Shown here one piece after another: positions 44,210 to 52,732 of a DNA stretch of 64,000 bases. The translations under genes and the position numbers were made by a program. The notes beneath the pieces were generated by a model, which saw only the letters and a list, made by a program, of their open reading frames with translations, ran no database searches and was not told where the DNA came from. The stretch spans positions 6,527-70,526 of the forward strand of contig UQMV01000007.1 in assembly GCA_900542315.1 (NCBI GenBank), given 5' to 3'. Positions within the stretch are counted from its first letter, which is position 1, and the number at the start of each line of letters is the position of its first letter. Source of the stretch: an uncultured Collinsella sp. (GTDB lineage Bacteria > Actinomycetota > Coriobacteriia > Coriobacteriales > Coriobacteriaceae).

Positions 44210-44653
44210 TTAAGCCTCCAGCTCAATCTTCGTGGGGTTCTGGGCAGCATGCGGATGCTCGGCACCAGCGTAGACCTTAAGCTTGGTCATCTGGGCACGG
44301 CCGAGAGTGGTCTTGGGCAGCATACCGCGAACGGCGCGCTCGATGACCTTCTCCGGGTGCTTCTCCATAGCCTGGCGGAAGCTCTCAGCCTTGAGGCCGC
44401 CGTTGTAGCCGCTGTGGCGATAATAGGTCTTCGTGTCGGCCTTGTTACCGGTAAGCTGGACCTTATCGGCGTTGATGACGACAACGAAGTCGCCGCAGTC
44501 GCTGTTGGGCGTGAACTGGGGCTTGTTCTTACCGCGCAGGATCATTGCGATCTGGGTGGCAAGACGGCCCAGGACAGCACCATCGGCGTCGACGAGAACC
44601 CAGTTGCGCTGGACCTCGCCCTGCTTGGCGTAGTGAGTCGATTTCGAAATCAC
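44210..44653 (-). CDS. rplM: 50S ribosomal protein L13
   Basis: The 147-residue protein starts at a GTG (44653) with GGAGGAG upstream. Conserved parts are NWVLVDADGAVLGRLATQIA, RGKNKPQFTPNSDCGDFVVV and the VRGMLPKTTLGR segment. First gene of the L13-S9 operon, preceded by a good promoter at 44720-44747. Confidence 0.98.
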   Translation of the reverse strand: MISKSTHYAKQGEVQRNWVLVDADGAVLGRLATQIAMILRGKNKPQFTPNSDCGDFVVVINADKVQLTGNKADTKTYYRHSGYNGGLKAESFRQAMEKHPEKVIERAVRGMLPKTTLGRAQMTKLKVYAGAEHPHAAQNPTKIELEA

Positions 44654-44719
44654 TTAGACTCCTCCATGTACAGTACGTGTTGTTACAGAGATTCACGGGG
44701 CTCTGCAAGTAACCCGTCC

Positions 44720-44747
44720 ATATTACCCCGCTCGCCGTACGAGTCAA
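44720..44747 (-). promoter_or_regulatory. Promoter of rplM-rpsI
   Basis: On the minus strand TTGACT (44747-44742) and TAATAT (44725-44720) are separated by 16 bases, giving a leader of about 60 bases. Confidence 0.7.
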
Positions 44748-44846
44748 CAGGTATTTTGGCTCCGACCAGAGTTTCTGCACATGTCATCCACGAGCTGTGA
44801 TTTTCCAGCTCTTGAGCTGTTGTCATTTTTTGATAGTTCGCCGTCG

Positions 44847-45725
44847 TTAGCGTTCAACGAACTCTTGGATTTCCGCGAGCAGGCGCTTTGCCTCCTGACG
44901 GCCCTGGATATACAGGTCCAAAAGCTTTGCCGAATCGCGCTCAACGTGGCCGACCTCGACCGGCTTTTGCGGAGCAATGACCAGCGCGCGACCCTCACGC
45001 TCATACTTCCACAGATGCATGCGCTGGATGTTATAGCGGTCGTGGCGCGTCTCGATAGCCTCGAGCAGGTAGGGGTAGTCGGCATAGCGGGCGCGCGCGG
45101 CAGGCATAAACTCGTAGGGCTTTTTCTCGTACGAGCGGTCCTGCGTGACAATGACAACCGCGCGATCGAAGCCCGCCTCCTCCAGCACGTGCTCGATGGG
45201 GACCGAATCGGCTACGCCACCATCGACGTATTTGTGCCCGTCAATCTCGACCGGCGGCGTCACCAGCGGCAGCGACGTCGATGCGCGCACGGCGTCGAGG
45301 TCGAGCACGGCGCTTTTGACCGGCAGGTACGTGGCGGTTCCAAAGAGCATGTCCGTCGCGACGGCGTACATCTCGATGGGGCTCGCGTCGAACGTCTCGT
45401 TGTCAAAGGGATCCAGGCGGTCCTGGACATCGTTGAAGATAAAGTCGTAGCCGACGATGGATCCCGTGGACGCAAACGATGCGGCGCCCATGAAGCGATT
45501 GTCGTTGCAGAAAGCCAGGTTGATGCGGTTGGCACGGCCGATCTGGTGCGACTTGTAGTTCACGCCGTTGAGGGCACCTGCCGATACGCCATATACCGCC
45601 GGAATCTCGACGCCAGCCTCCATGAGAACGTCGAGCACGCCCGCAGTAAACTGCCCGCGAAAACTACCACCCTCCAAGACGAGCGCGACCTTGCCGGCGT
45701 TCTTTGCCTTATCTTCTGCAGTCAT
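44847..45725 (-). CDS. Patatin-like phospholipase / serine hydrolase
   Basis: The 292-residue protein shows all patatin signatures: oxyanion loop LVLEGGSFRGQFTAGVLD, catalytic serine in VYGVSAGALNG (G-x-S-x-G) near residue 49, and catalytic Asp in KYVDGGVADSVPI (DGG). No export signal. AGGAGG precedes the ATG at 45725. Family members hydrolyse membrane lipids or acyl chains; the physiological substrate here is unknown. Confidence 0.92.
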   Translation of the reverse strand: MTAEDKAKNAGKVALVLEGGSFRGQFTAGVLDVLMEAGVEIPAVYGVSAGALNGVNYKSHQIGRANRINLAFCNDNRFMGAASFASTGSIVGYDFIFNDVQDRLDPFDNETFDASPIEMYAVATDMLFGTATYLPVKSAVLDLDAVRASTSLPLVTPPVEIDGHKYVDGGVADSVPIEHVLEEAGFDRAVVIVTQDRSYEKKPYEFMPAARARYADYPYLLEAIETRHDRYNIQRMHLWKYEREGRALVIAPQKPVEVGHVERDSAKLLDLYIQGRQEAKRLLAEIQEFVER

Positions 45726-45811
45726 ATTGACCTCCTGCGATTGCGTTTTGGCCTTCTTCTACCCAGTTTTGGGATGGCGAGCGCATGGGTTTTTCGAGGC
45801 GGCAGGTGAAG

Positions 45812-46075
45812 CGGAAAGTGTGTCCCAGTTTGAGGCGGGATTCCGGGATGCGCTTTCCGCTTGATGTGCCATCCGGAAACTACGTCCCAGTCTGAGCGCG
45901 GATTCCGGGACGCACTTTCCGCCAACAACCCATCCGGAAAATGCATCCCATTCTGAGCCGATATTCTGGGATGCAGTTTCCGCTTGAGGCGCCGTCCGGA
46001 AACTACGTCCCAGTCTGAGCGCGGATTCCGGGACGTGCTTTCCGCCTGGGCTGCCATTGGGGAAAGCGCGTCTCA
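45812..46075. repeat. Array of 61-62 bp palindromic repeat units
   Basis: Units begin at 45812, 45874, 45935, 45997 and (partial) 46059, so the period is 61-62 bp. Each begins CGGAAA-n-T-n-n-GTCCC and ends with the complementary GGGACG-n-n-n-TTTCCG about 45 bases later, so every unit can form a hairpin. The array lies upstream of the patatin gene. Arms vary but pairing is largely kept. Confidence 0.75.
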
Positions 46076-46106
46076 CCCTTCGTTGATGCGGCGTTTTCTT
46101 TACGCC

Positions 46107-46329
46107 CGCGCCCTGCACAGAGTTCGATTCTCCGCGGGTGGGGGGGATCCGTTGATGCGGCGCATGGCAAGCTGAGATTCGATAACATCGCATCTATATA
46201 GGGTTGAGGCTTTGCGCGGAGAATCCGCGTATTTGCTTCGCAAATACGCACCGGCTTCGGCCGCCTGCCGGCGTCCTCGCCCGCTCGCTACAAACGCTCG
46301 CGCCCTGCACAGAGTTCGATTCTCCGCGG
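46107..46329. repeat. Inverted T-arm copies downstream of tmRNA
   Basis: Two identical 31-bp repeats (46107-46137 and 46299-46329) contain GAGTTCGATTCTCCGCG, the tmRNA T-arm sequence in the orientation opposite to the tmRNA. Their starts are 192 bp apart. Between them, 46214-46225 repeats 12 bp of the tmRNA 3' end in the tmRNA orientation (46394-46405). The arrangement mirrors the one after tRNA-Glu at 26778-26995. Short plus-strand ORFs across it are not credible genes. Confidence 0.8.
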
Positions 46330-46339
46330 TACGGACTAG

Positions 46340-46377
46340 AAATAAAAAGGCAGGTAGATACGAATATCTACCTGCCT
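46340..46377 (-). terminator. Terminator of tmRNA
   Basis: AGGCAGGTAGATA (46348-46360) and TATCTACCTGCCT (46365-46377) are perfect 13-base arms. The minus strand then reads TTTTTATTTC. Confidence 0.9.
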
Positions 46378-46385
46378 GTTGCTTA

Positions 46386-46749
46386 TGGTGGAGGCGCGGA
46401 GAATCGAACTCCGGTCCACGAAAGCCCCCTGATTGGCATCTCCAAGCTCAGTCGCTGGTTTAGTCTCGGACGCTTTGCGCGCAGCGACACGCTCGCGGCG
46501 TCCTAACCGGTTCGGTCTTAGCCTGCGCCATACCGATTACGTGCGCAGGAGCATTCCCCTAACATGACGTCGCGCCGGTGTCGGGGAAATCACCGGGTTG
46601 ACGCGCCGCTATAAACTAAGCAGCGAGAGCCATAGGCTCAAAAGAAGAGTTGTTGTCAATTCAATTTGACGGTACCCCTGTTTAACGAGGCGAGGAGACC
46701 TCGGCTTGCTTCCTCTCTCAGAGCTATCGTGTCGAAACCAGTCGCCCCC
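46386..46749 (-). ncRNA. ssrA: Transfer-messenger RNA (tmRNA)
   Basis: The 5' end GGGGGCGACTGGTTTCGACA and the 3' end CTCCGCGCCTCCACCA form the tRNA-like part, with GGGGGCG pairing to CGCCTCC and a T-arm containing TTCGATT. The tag frame reads DNNSSFEPMALAA then TAG, and the LAA end is the usual degradation signal. It rescues stalled ribosomes and marks incomplete proteins for proteolysis. CCA is encoded. Length 364 nt is normal for a one-piece tmRNA. Confidence 0.95.
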
Positions 46750-46988
46750 GAATGTTGGGAAAGTCTGGATGGTATCAGGCCTGCAAACACCCGATAACCG
46801 TCGACTTTTCAAGGAACACGCGGGGCGAGCCCCGCTCGTGGATAGCTATCTTACCACGTTCTAAAGGCAGACAGCTGTTCTATGCACGAGCTGTGAAGAC
46901 CCCAATGTGCGCCGCACTTCGCACTTTTGCTACCGATCGCGTCACGTATATTTTCGCCAAGCAAAATTGCCCCGTCGAAAGGACCGTT

Positions 46989-47423
46989 ATGGATACCAAA
47001 CAGCAACTCGTCAATGCCCTCGCAGGCCTGGGTTCAACCATTACCGAAGCTATGGATGTCATCGAAGGCTTTGTCCCCTGCGGACATCCCGCCCTCACGG
47101 TTTCGAACGCCCTTGTTGCGCTGGACGCTGACGATGATGCAGCTCTCGCCCAGCAGCTTGAGACCGTCGAGGGCTTTATCGACCACGTGAGTGAAAACCG
47201 CGGCGTGGCCGCCTACCACGGCATCGAGGTCGAGCTCGCGGGTCCCAAAGCCGATCTGCTCGCAGCAATCCGCGAGGTAGGCGCCCTTATGCAGACTGCA
47301 GGCGTCAAGAACACCCAGGTCAACGAGTGGGTCTACCGCAGTCTGGCAGCACTCGACAGCTCCGACGAAAAGGCAGCCGAAAAGCTCGCAGAAAGCCCCG
47401 CCATTAAGGCCGAGCTTTTGTAA
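46989..47423 (+). CDS. Unknown small soluble protein (144 aa)
   Basis: The ATG at 46989 follows GAAAGGACC. The protein is acidic and helical (LVNALAGLGSTITEAMDVIE, AALAQQLETVEGFIDHVS) with no signal peptide or recognised motif. The frame upstream to 46752 would overlap the tmRNA promoter and has poor composition. Divergent from ssrA. I do not recognise the family. Confidence 0.65.
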   Translation: MDTKQQLVNALAGLGSTITEAMDVIEGFVPCGHPALTVSNALVALDADDDAALAQQLETVEGFIDHVSENRGVAAYHGIEVELAGPKADLLAAIREVGALMQTAGVKNTQVNEWVYRSLAALDSSDEKAAEKLAESPAIKAELL

Positions 47424-47481
47424 ATAGCAGACGCGGGTCCCTTGGCGCATCGTCGTCCAAGAGGTCCGCAAACAGTTCGCG

Positions 47482-47997
47482 TCAACCGATAGCCGCGCCG
47501 CCGCGTTCGGCCAAAGCAAGAATCGGCATCATTTGACGCGGGGTCTTTGCTGCAAGATCGGCATGTTCGAGCAGCTTGCGATCGTTAGTTACCAAGTAAT
47601 CGACCTGGGCGCGTTTGCATGCGGCGAGTACCAAGTTGTCCTCGTAATCGCGATGGAGCGCTAAGTATTTGTCGGCCAGCCAAAGGTCCGACGCATCTGC
47701 ACCCACGGCCGTGGCGTTTTCGGTCATGTTCCGCACAAACACCAACGCCGCATCGCCAATCGCGCGGGCAGACGCCTCGTCGAGCGCTCCCCCGCTGGCA
47801 AAAACGCTACGCTTCAGCTCGTGTTGGACAACGTACAGCACGTCCTTGGCGATATGGACCGGAAAGAACAGCAACGCCCCCGTCTCCGTCGCCTGCCCAA
47901 TAAACGCACGCGCGGCAAGCGACTCGGCATGGTCGACGCAAAACGAATCAACCCATACGTTGGCGTCCACCATGATCTTGAGAGGCGCCCCACTCAC
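47482..47997 (-). CDS. PIN-domain protein, putative toxin
   Basis: The 171-residue protein has the PIN pattern of acidic residues: MVDANVWVDS near residue 10, an acidic site in the middle, YEDNLVLAACKRAQVDYLV and the following TNDRKLL. PIN proteins are Mg-dependent RNases and often VapC-like toxins. Translation starts at a GTG (47997) that overlaps the stop of the upstream gene by four bases, the usual coupling in antitoxin-toxin pairs. Confidence 0.85.
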   Translation of the reverse strand: MSGAPLKIMVDANVWVDSFCVDHAESLAARAFIGQATETGALLFFPVHIAKDVLYVVQHELKRSVFASGGALDEASARAIGDAALVFVRNMTENATAVGADASDLWLADKYLALHRDYEDNLVLAACKRAQVDYLVTNDRKLLEHADLAAKTPRQMMPILALAERGGAAIG

Positions 47998-48329
47998 TGG
48001 ATCATCCCCTTTTGGCGATAATGCTCATCCATGGCTTCGGAATAGATTGCGTCCCAATCGCGATCGTCGGATACGGGCGACACAGCGATACCCAAATCTG
48101 CATAAAGCCGGTCTGCCGCTGCCCACGACGCGGCAAACGGAGTATCGTGCGCGACGGTCTGTTGCCGGCCATCAACGGCAGACAGTACTTCCTCACACTG
48201 CCCGCCACCCTGCGCGACCTTGGCCACGACCTTTTTGATGAGCTCGGGCAGTGACCCGCCCGAAAGCTGTAGCGCTTCCTCGGCGCGCTCTTTAACCGAG
48301 CGATCTACGCGAACATTCACCTGCGCCAT
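47994..48329 (-). CDS. Ribbon-helix-helix antitoxin-like protein
   Basis: The 111-residue protein starts MAQVNVRVDRSVKERAEEAL, a beta strand plus helix as in RelB/DinJ-type ribbon-helix-helix antitoxins. The C-terminal half is acidic and likely disordered, suited to wrap the toxin. I chose the ATG at 48329 for the motif; its SD is weak and in-frame starts exist up to 48389. It is coupled to the PIN gene by a 4-nt overlap. Target RNA unknown. Confidence 0.75.
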   Translation of the reverse strand: MAQVNVRVDRSVKERAEEALQLSGGSLPELIKKVVAKVAQGGGQCEEVLSAVDGRQQTVAHDTPFAASWAAADRLYADLGIAVSPVSDDRDWDAIYSEAMDEHYRQKGMIQ

Positions 48330-48420
48330 GCCGCTAACAGCACCCACGTTGATCCCGCTCCCTTCAATTGCTAGCACCGCTATCAACACTATATAGAGAA
48401 GCTAGTAGATGGTCAAACGC

Positions 48421-48466
48421 AAAAGGCCTGCGTCCGGACGACACCGATGCCGTCTGGGCGCAGGCC
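48421..48466 (-). terminator. Terminator of the metal ATPase operon
   Basis: GGCCTGCG (48425-48432) and CGCAGGCC (48459-48466) enclose further pairing (GGACGAC/GCCGTCT). The minus strand continues TTTTGCG. Confidence 0.75.
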
Positions 48467-48490
48467 AGATAACGTGGGCGAACACGTCCG

Positions 48491-50566
48491 CTAGCGCAGG
48501 TAAGCCTTTGCGTTGCCCAGGCTGTAGGCGATCGTTGAGCCGTTGTGCAGCAGCGACGACGCCTGCGGAGTAATCATGCCGGTAATACCCAATGCCAACA
48601 GCGCCGAGTTGGTGAGCATCACCTTGGAATACGAACTCGTCAGACGGTCGATAAGCCCCTGACTCATGCGGCGCAGGCGCACGATCGCGGCGAGATCTGT
48701 ATCGGTCAGGATGATATCGGCGACCTCCTTGGCGATGTCGCTTCCACCGCCCATTGCCAGCCCCACGTCGGCCAAACCGAGTGCCGGCGAATCGTTGACG
48801 CCGTCGCCCACCATGGCAACGTGGCGCCCCTCGCCCTTAATGCGCTCAACATACGCGTACTTGTCCTCGGGCAGCAGCTCGGCCTTAAACTCGTCGACAC
48901 CCGCCTCGCGAGCAATGCGCTCGGCCGTGCGCTCCGAGTCGCCCGTGAGCATGACCACGTGCTTAACGCCCAACGCGTGCAGGTCGGCGATGGCCTCGCG
49001 AACCCCGGGCTTAAGCGGGTCCTCGATACCGAGCACGCCCACAACGGTGCCATCGACCGCCAGGTACAGCGGCGACAGCCCCTGCATCTGGGACTCGATT
49101 TGCTCCTTAATGTCGGACTCGAGCTGCGCGCTCTCATCCTCAAATACAAAGTGCGCGGAACCGATGATGGCGCGACGCCCTTCAATGGACGAAGCGATGC
49201 CGTGCGCCACGATGTACTCGACGGCGGCATGGCGCTCGCGGTGCTCGAGCCCGCGCTCGCGGGCGGCGTTGACCACGGCACGCGCCACCGGATGCGGAAA
49301 ATGCTCCTCCAAGCAAGCGGAAAGGCGCAGGATCTCGTCCTCGCTCCAACCATCGGTGGTGAGCACGCAGGCAAGACGCGGCTGCGCCTCGGTAAGCGTG
49401 CCGGTCTTATCAAACACAATGGTGTCGGCCTTGGCAAACGACTCAAAGTACTTGGCGCCCTTGACCATAACACCCATCTTGGCAGCATCGCTCATGGCAG
49501 TCATGACGGCGACGGAACCCGTGAGCTTGAGTGCGCACGAGTAGTCGACCATCAGTGCCGCCGAGGTCTTGATGAGGCTGCGGGTGGTAAGCGCAACCAG
49601 GCCCGCGAGCAGGAAGTTCCACGGGACGATCTTGTTGGCGAGGTCTTCCATGTGCGACTGGCCCTCGGACTTGAGCGAATCGGCCGTCTGCACGAGCGAG
49701 ACGATCGAGCGGAGCTTGGTCTGCGCCGTGTTGGCGCGCACGCGCACCAAGATGCTGCCGTCTTCCACGACGGTACCGGCGAACACATCGTCGCCCACGC
49801 TGCGCTCGACGGCCAGCGGCTCGCCGGTCAGGGTCGCCTGGTTGACCATAGCGCTCCCCTGCTCGACAACACCGTCGATGCAAATGGACATGCCAGTGCG
49901 CACGGCGACCAAATCGCCGGGCTCGAGCTCGGTCGCGGCAACGCTTACCTCGGTGTCGCCGACAACCTTTTGCGCCTTGTCGGGCACATCGAGCAGCGAG
50001 TTGATGAGCTCGTTTTCGCTCATGGCGCGAGTGTAGTCCTCGAGCAGCTCGCCCACGTTGAGCAAGAACATTGTCTGGCCCGCGGTGTCGACATCACGCT
50101 TGACGAACGAAATGCCGATGGCCGAAGCGTCGAGCACAGGAACGGTCAGGCGCGGCTGTGCCAGCTCATGAAGGGCAGCGCGCAAAAATGCCATGTAACC
50201 GGCCACGACAAACACCGCACGCAGAGGCGTCGGCAAGAACCAACGGCGCGCGTAGTGGGCGCCGATAAGTGTGGCAAGATCCATGACGAGCTTGTGCTTG
50301 CGTGGCTCAAGCTGCATCACGTAGCCCGACTTGGCATCGGCGATAGCTTGAGCATCGAGCGCGCCCAAGGCATCGAGCACGCTCGCGCGGCGCGGCTCGT
50401 CGTACTCCAGCGCCATCTGGCCAATGCGGCCATACACGCGCACCTTGCGCACGCCATCGATGTCGCCGCCAAGCTTTAGAAGCGCATCGAGATCGCTCTC
50501 TGGCACAGGACCCGCCAACTGAAGGCGGGTCCTGCCAGGGATCTCGCTAATAATCGAGAATCTCAT
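48491..50566 (-). CDS. P1B-type heavy-metal translocating ATPase
   Basis: The 691-residue pump has an N-terminal ferredoxin-like domain lacking the CxxC metal motif (IPGRTRLQL), actuator motif TLTGEPLAVE, phosphorylation site VFDKTGTLTE near residue 377 and hinge MVGDGVNDSPALGLADVG. The membrane metal site reads DYSCALKLTG, an SCALK form instead of the common CPC or SPC, so specificity differs from copper or zinc/cadmium pumps; manganese or iron are possible. The partner DUF6110 gene lies 18 bp upstream. A terminator follows. Confidence 0.9.
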   Translation of the reverse strand: MRFSIISEIPGRTRLQLAGPVPESDLDALLKLGGDIDGVRKVRVYGRIGQMALEYDEPRRASVLDALGALDAQAIADAKSGYVMQLEPRKHKLVMDLATLIGAHYARRWFLPTPLRAVFVVAGYMAFLRAALHELAQPRLTVPVLDASAIGISFVKRDVDTAGQTMFLLNVGELLEDYTRAMSENELINSLLDVPDKAQKVVGDTEVSVAATELEPGDLVAVRTGMSICIDGVVEQGSAMVNQATLTGEPLAVERSVGDDVFAGTVVEDGSILVRVRANTAQTKLRSIVSLVQTADSLKSEGQSHMEDLANKIVPWNFLLAGLVALTTRSLIKTSAALMVDYSCALKLTGSVAVMTAMSDAAKMGVMVKGAKYFESFAKADTIVFDKTGTLTEAQPRLACVLTTDGWSEDEILRLSACLEEHFPHPVARAVVNAARERGLEHRERHAAVEYIVAHGIASSIEGRRAIIGSAHFVFEDESAQLESDIKEQIESQMQGLSPLYLAVDGTVVGVLGIEDPLKPGVREAIADLHALGVKHVVMLTGDSERTAERIAREAGVDEFKAELLPEDKYAYVERIKGEGRHVAMVGDGVNDSPALGLADVGLAMGGGSDIAKEVADIILTDTDLAAIVRLRRMSQGLIDRLTSSYSKVMLTNSALLALGITGMITPQASSLLHNGSTIAYSLGNAKAYLR

Positions 50567-50584
50567 AGTTTGTGCCTGGGAGCG

Positions 50585-50830
50585 CTACTCGGCTGCCTCG
50601 TCAGCAGCGGCCTCGCTCTGGGTGATGTAAGCAGCCTCGGCAACCATGTCGTCGACATTAGCCTTGGCCTGCTCGACCATGTCCTGGTAGCCGTTCTTGA
50701 TGCGCATGCCGCACGCGATACCCTGCACGCAGGCATTCTTTACCGGAGCGCTGGTAAGCAGCTTGATGCCGGCCGTGCCAAGCAGAAAACCGCCACCGAC
50801 AAGCAGGGTGTTAAACGTCGACTTCTTCAT
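50585..50830 (-). CDS. DUF6110-like small membrane protein, partner of the metal ATPase
   Basis: The 81-residue protein starts at the ATG at 50830 with AAGGGAG upstream. It has one N-terminal membrane segment (TLLVGGGFLLGTAGIKLL), then KNACVQGIACGMRIKNGYQD with two Cys, and an acidic tail. Small proteins of this kind typically precede P1B ATPases of the same type and may deliver metal or stabilise the pump. That role is inference. Confidence 0.8.
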   Translation of the reverse strand: MKKSTFNTLLVGGGFLLGTAGIKLLTSAPVKNACVQGIACGMRIKNGYQDMVEQAKANVDDMVAEAAYITQSEAAADEAAE

Positions 50831-50940
50831 GTTGCTTCTCCCTTTTGCCGCACAAGCGCGGCATGGTGCCTTAGCACCCGAGTTCATTAGTTTGCTCGAG
50901 CACGCTTTGAGACTAGTTTAGTCGAACTATTATGGTCAAC

Positions 50941-50957
50941 CAAAGTTAACCTTTGGA
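50941..50957. promoter_or_regulatory. CCAAAG-N5-CTTTGG dyad upstream of the metal ATPase operon
   Basis: The dyad contains AGTTAACCTT (50945-50954), which recurs exactly at 54584-54593 ahead of the ABC exporter operon. A shared metal-responsive repressor site of DtxR/IdeR type is a possibility. Confidence 0.4.
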
Positions 50958-50974
50958 AATCTTGGTCCCCTTTC

Positions 50975-52732
50975 CTATAGCCGCCAGGCAGCCGCTTCCT
51001 TTTGCAGCGCAACCATGCGGGCGAATTCTCCACCTGCCGCCTTGAGCTGTGCCGGAGTGCCCTGCTCGGCAACCACACCATCCTTGAGCACAACGATTTT
51101 GTCGGCATTTTCCACCGTACGCATACGGTGGGCAATAACGATAACCGTCTTACCTGCGAGCAGACGGGAGAGTGCCTGCTGTACCACGGTCTCGTTCTCC
51201 ACGTCCAAGCTCGCCGTCGCCTCGTCCAACAGCACGATGGGCGCATCTTTGAGCAGCGCGCGGGCGATAGAGATGCGCTGGCGCTCACCGCCGGACAGCT
51301 TGGAGCCGTTCTCGCCGATCATGGTGTCGTAGCCCTGCGGCATGCGGTTCACGAACTCGTCGCAGTTGGCGGCACGCGCGGCCGCAAGCACTTCCTCATC
51401 GGTGGCATCACGACGCCCGAGGCGGATGTTTCCCATCACCGTGTCGTCAAAGAGCAGCACGTCTTGGAACACAATGGCGTAGTCGCGCAGCAGCACCTCG
51501 GGATCCACGCTCGCAACATCCACGCCACCCACGGTGACCGTGCCTTCGGTGGCATCCCAAAAGCGCGCGGCCAGGCGGCTCACCGTAGACTTACCGGAAC
51601 CCGAAGGACCGACCAGCGCCGTGACCTCGCCTTCCTTGGCGGTAAAGCTCACATCGGTAAGAACTTTCTCGCCGGCGCGGCCGTCCTCGCCCGCACCATA
51701 GCCAAATGCCACGTGATCGAACACCACATCGTGGCCCGCGGGCTCAAATTTCTCGCTGCCCCGCGCCACAGGCTCTTCCATGATGGAACGCATACGCTTG
51801 GCAGACGACTCGGCGGCAAACAGCTCGGACACCAGCATCAACGCCTGGTCAAAAGGCGCATAGATGCGGCTCACCATAAGCAGGAAGGCAAACATCACCA
51901 AAAAGTCGACCCGCCCCGAGGTAACCATCGCGGCGCCCGTTACCAGCGTGGAAGCGATCCCCAGACGCAAAATGACAAAGGCGGAGTTGACCAAAAGCCC
52001 GTTAACGAGTTCTCCCTTAGTGGTCTCGCGCTCCTCGGCATCAATCACGGCGCCGAGTCCCTCAAGATAATAGGCCTCCTGGTTGGTGGCGCGGATCTCG
52101 CGCACACAATCGAGCGTCTCCTGTATCGCCTCAGTGACTTTGACCTTCTCGGCGCGAACACGGTCGAACACCGGGACCATGGGGCCGCGTGTTAGATACA
52201 GCACGGCAAAGGCCACGGGAACGCTCCAAAACGCCGCGATCGCCAGCTGCCAGCAAAAGAACAGCGACGCCACAAATACAACGGCGCTTGCGATGATGGC
52301 ACCCCAAAGCTCTCCCAGCACGTGGCTGTAGGCATGCTCCATGGTCTGGACGTCGCCCATGATGGTCTCGGTTAAATCTGCCAGATCACGACGGCCAAAA
52401 AACGACAGCGGCAGTTTGCGCAAGCGCTCGGCAATCTCCATACGCTGCTTGCCGCACTCCTCGTAAAAAATGCAGTAGGTGTAGTAATACTGCTGCCAGT
52501 TAGAGGCAAAGAGCAACACGAAAAAGACCAGGAGGCCGCCCACGATCGGCAGGGCATCTGGCAGGTCGGCGCCGGTGGCGAGATGTTCGACAAAACCGGC
52601 CATGACCAGGAACAAAAAGCCCATGCCGGCCATGGTAATGAGATTGGTAAGCGTGGTCCAGAAAATGCCGCGTTTTACGCCGGCGACGCCTTTATCGGAT
52701 AGGAAATACTTCTTTTGGAATGAGGCGAACAT
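50975..52732 (-). CDS. ABC exporter half-transporter, subunit 2
   Basis: The 585-residue half-transporter has six hydrophobic helices in residues ~20-310 and one ATPase domain: Walker A LVGPSGSGKSTVSRL near residue 378, signature KLSGGERQRISIARAL, and Walker B IVLLDEATASLD. The ATG directly follows the stop of the partner gene (TAAATG), so the two form a heterodimer. The type resembles the IrtA/IrtB and YbtP/YbtQ pairs, which belong to the exporter fold but take up siderophores. Substrate is not settled by sequence. Confidence 0.88.
   Translation of the reverse strand: MFASFQKKYFLSDKGVAGVKRGIFWTTLTNLITMAGMGFLFLVMAGFVEHLATGADLPDALPIVGGLLVFFVLLFASNWQQYYYTYCIFYEECGKQRMEIAERLRKLPLSFFGRRDLADLTETIMGDVQTMEHAYSHVLGELWGAIIASAVVFVASLFFCWQLAIAAFWSVPVAFAVLYLTRGPMVPVFDRVRAEKVKVTEAIQETLDCVREIRATNQEAYYLEGLGAVIDAEERETTKGELVNGLLVNSAFVILRLGIASTLVTGAAMVTSGRVDFLVMFAFLLMVSRIYAPFDQALMLVSELFAAESSAKRMRSIMEEPVARGSEKFEPAGHDVVFDHVAFGYGAGEDGRAGEKVLTDVSFTAKEGEVTALVGPSGSGKSTVSRLAARFWDATEGTVTVGGVDVASVDPEVLLRDYAIVFQDVLLFDDTVMGNIRLGRRDATDEEVLAAARAANCDEFVNRMPQGYDTMIGENGSKLSGGERQRISIARALLKDAPIVLLDEATASLDVENETVVQQALSRLLAGKTVIVIAHRMRTVENADKIVVLKDGVVAEQGTPAQLKAAGGEFARMVALQKEAAAWRL

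Noticed and set aside
45812..46075. CRISPR array
   Set aside because: The units are palindromic 61-62 bp copies without unique spacers of constant size, and no cas gene is present.
46204..46506. Small plus-strand ORFs across the tmRNA 3' flank
   Set aside because: They cover T-arm repeats, the terminator and the tmRNA itself.
48545..50479. 644-codon plus-strand ORF opposite the metal ATPase
   Set aside because: Mirror frame of a gene with all P-type ATPase motifs.
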